From: Deltaproteobacteria bacterium
GTDB taxonomy: Bacteria; Desulfobacterota; Desulfobacteria; Desulfobacterales; Desulfobacteraceae
DNA length: 6,269 nucleotides
Assembly: GCA_003647385.1 (NCBI GenBank)
Contig: QMMT01000137.1
Location: 1 to 6,269 of the forward strand
Direction of reading: 5' to 3'
The position numbers and the translations under genes are program-made. The notes below the pieces were generated by a model. The model did no database searches, was not told the DNA's origin, and was given only the letters and a program-made list of their open reading frames with translations. Below are positions 6,098-6,269 of this stretch, piece by piece. The stretch's first letter is position 1, and each line of letters begins with the position of its first letter.

Positions 6098-6269
6098 GAT
6101 TTTTATTTAAAAGTTTGAAATTTAGTTGAGGTGTAAATTGTATTTTAAAAGTAAGGTAAAAAAAGTGTAATAATAATAGAAAACAATGTTAATTCAATAA
6201 AATTGGATTTATATTCATCACATGTGTTCATGTACAAAAGTTTTCAGAGAGCCTGTAAATGCTATATCC

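Larger units (their letters stand above)
5970..6269. other. Non-coding leader and promoter region upstream of the aap operon
   Basis: This 300-base, very AT-rich stretch reaches the window edge and shows no gene on either strand. It contains the aapJ ribosome binding site GGAGGGG (5978-5984), a 30-bp imperfect inverted repeat (6006-6035), a candidate promoter (6070-6097) and an 8-bp palindrome CACATGTG (6219-6226). No sigma-54 type GG/GC promoter was recognised upstream of aapJ. The upstream neighbour lies outside the window. Confidence 0.7.

Noticed and set aside
6131..6170. Two GTGTAA copies (6131-6136 and 6165-6170) as regulator half-sites
   Set aside because: Six-base repeats 34 bases apart without further shared flanks are not distinguishable from chance in this AT-rich region.
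6219..6226. CACATGTG palindrome as a CRP/FNR-type operator
   Set aside because: The eight-base palindrome does not extend to the TGTGA-N6-TCACA pattern, and such a short palindrome is expected by chance.

Overview
The window carries six complete genes, all on the minus strand, and no supported gene on the plus strand. The DNA is AT-rich, with Shine-Dalgarno sites and sigma-70-like promoter motifs. The gene types (an inner-membrane M23 peptidase and a periplasmic amino-acid-binding protein with a cleavable signal peptide) point to a Gram-negative bacterium. The protein style recalls Desulfobacterota (Desulfobacter/Desulfobacula-like), but that assignment is an impression, not something the window proves.

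In transcription order (right to left): bases 5970-6269 are a non-coding leader/promoter region with a candidate extended -10 promoter and a striking 30-bp inverted repeat. Then follows a polar amino-acid ABC uptake operon of the Aap/Bzt type (family PAAT) in the canonical order J-Q-M-P. It consists of the periplasmic binding protein (4956-5969), permease AapQ/BztB (3696-4880), permease AapM/BztC (2611-3699) and ATPase AapP/BztD (1800-2573). A strong terminator-like hairpin (4904-4938) lies between the binding-protein gene and the first permease gene. It probably lets the binding protein be made in excess over the membrane complex. The two permease genes overlap by four bases (ATGA).

A 330-base non-coding stretch (1470-1799) separates the operon from the next gene. 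It holds a plausible operon terminator, an AT-rich repeat cluster, a possible extended -10 promoter and a 23-codon upstream reading frame that ends on the next start codon. Downstream lies a stand-alone macro-domain protein (1017-1469), probably an ADP-ribose-binding or -hydrolysing enzyme. Last is a membrane-anchored, coiled-coil M23/LytM metallopeptidase with all catalytic residues (21-947), preceded by its own near-consensus promoter.

Functionally, the binding protein captures L-amino acids in the periplasm and delivers them to the AapQ-AapM channel driven by AapP. The macro-domain protein and the peptidase have no visible functional link to the transporter and appear to be separate transcription units. 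I saw no RNA gene, CRISPR array, insertion sequence or clearly novel multigene system. The most interesting signals are regulatory: the intra-operon hairpin, the leader inverted repeat, the promoter that abuts the peptidase start codon, and unusual residues in the binding protein.
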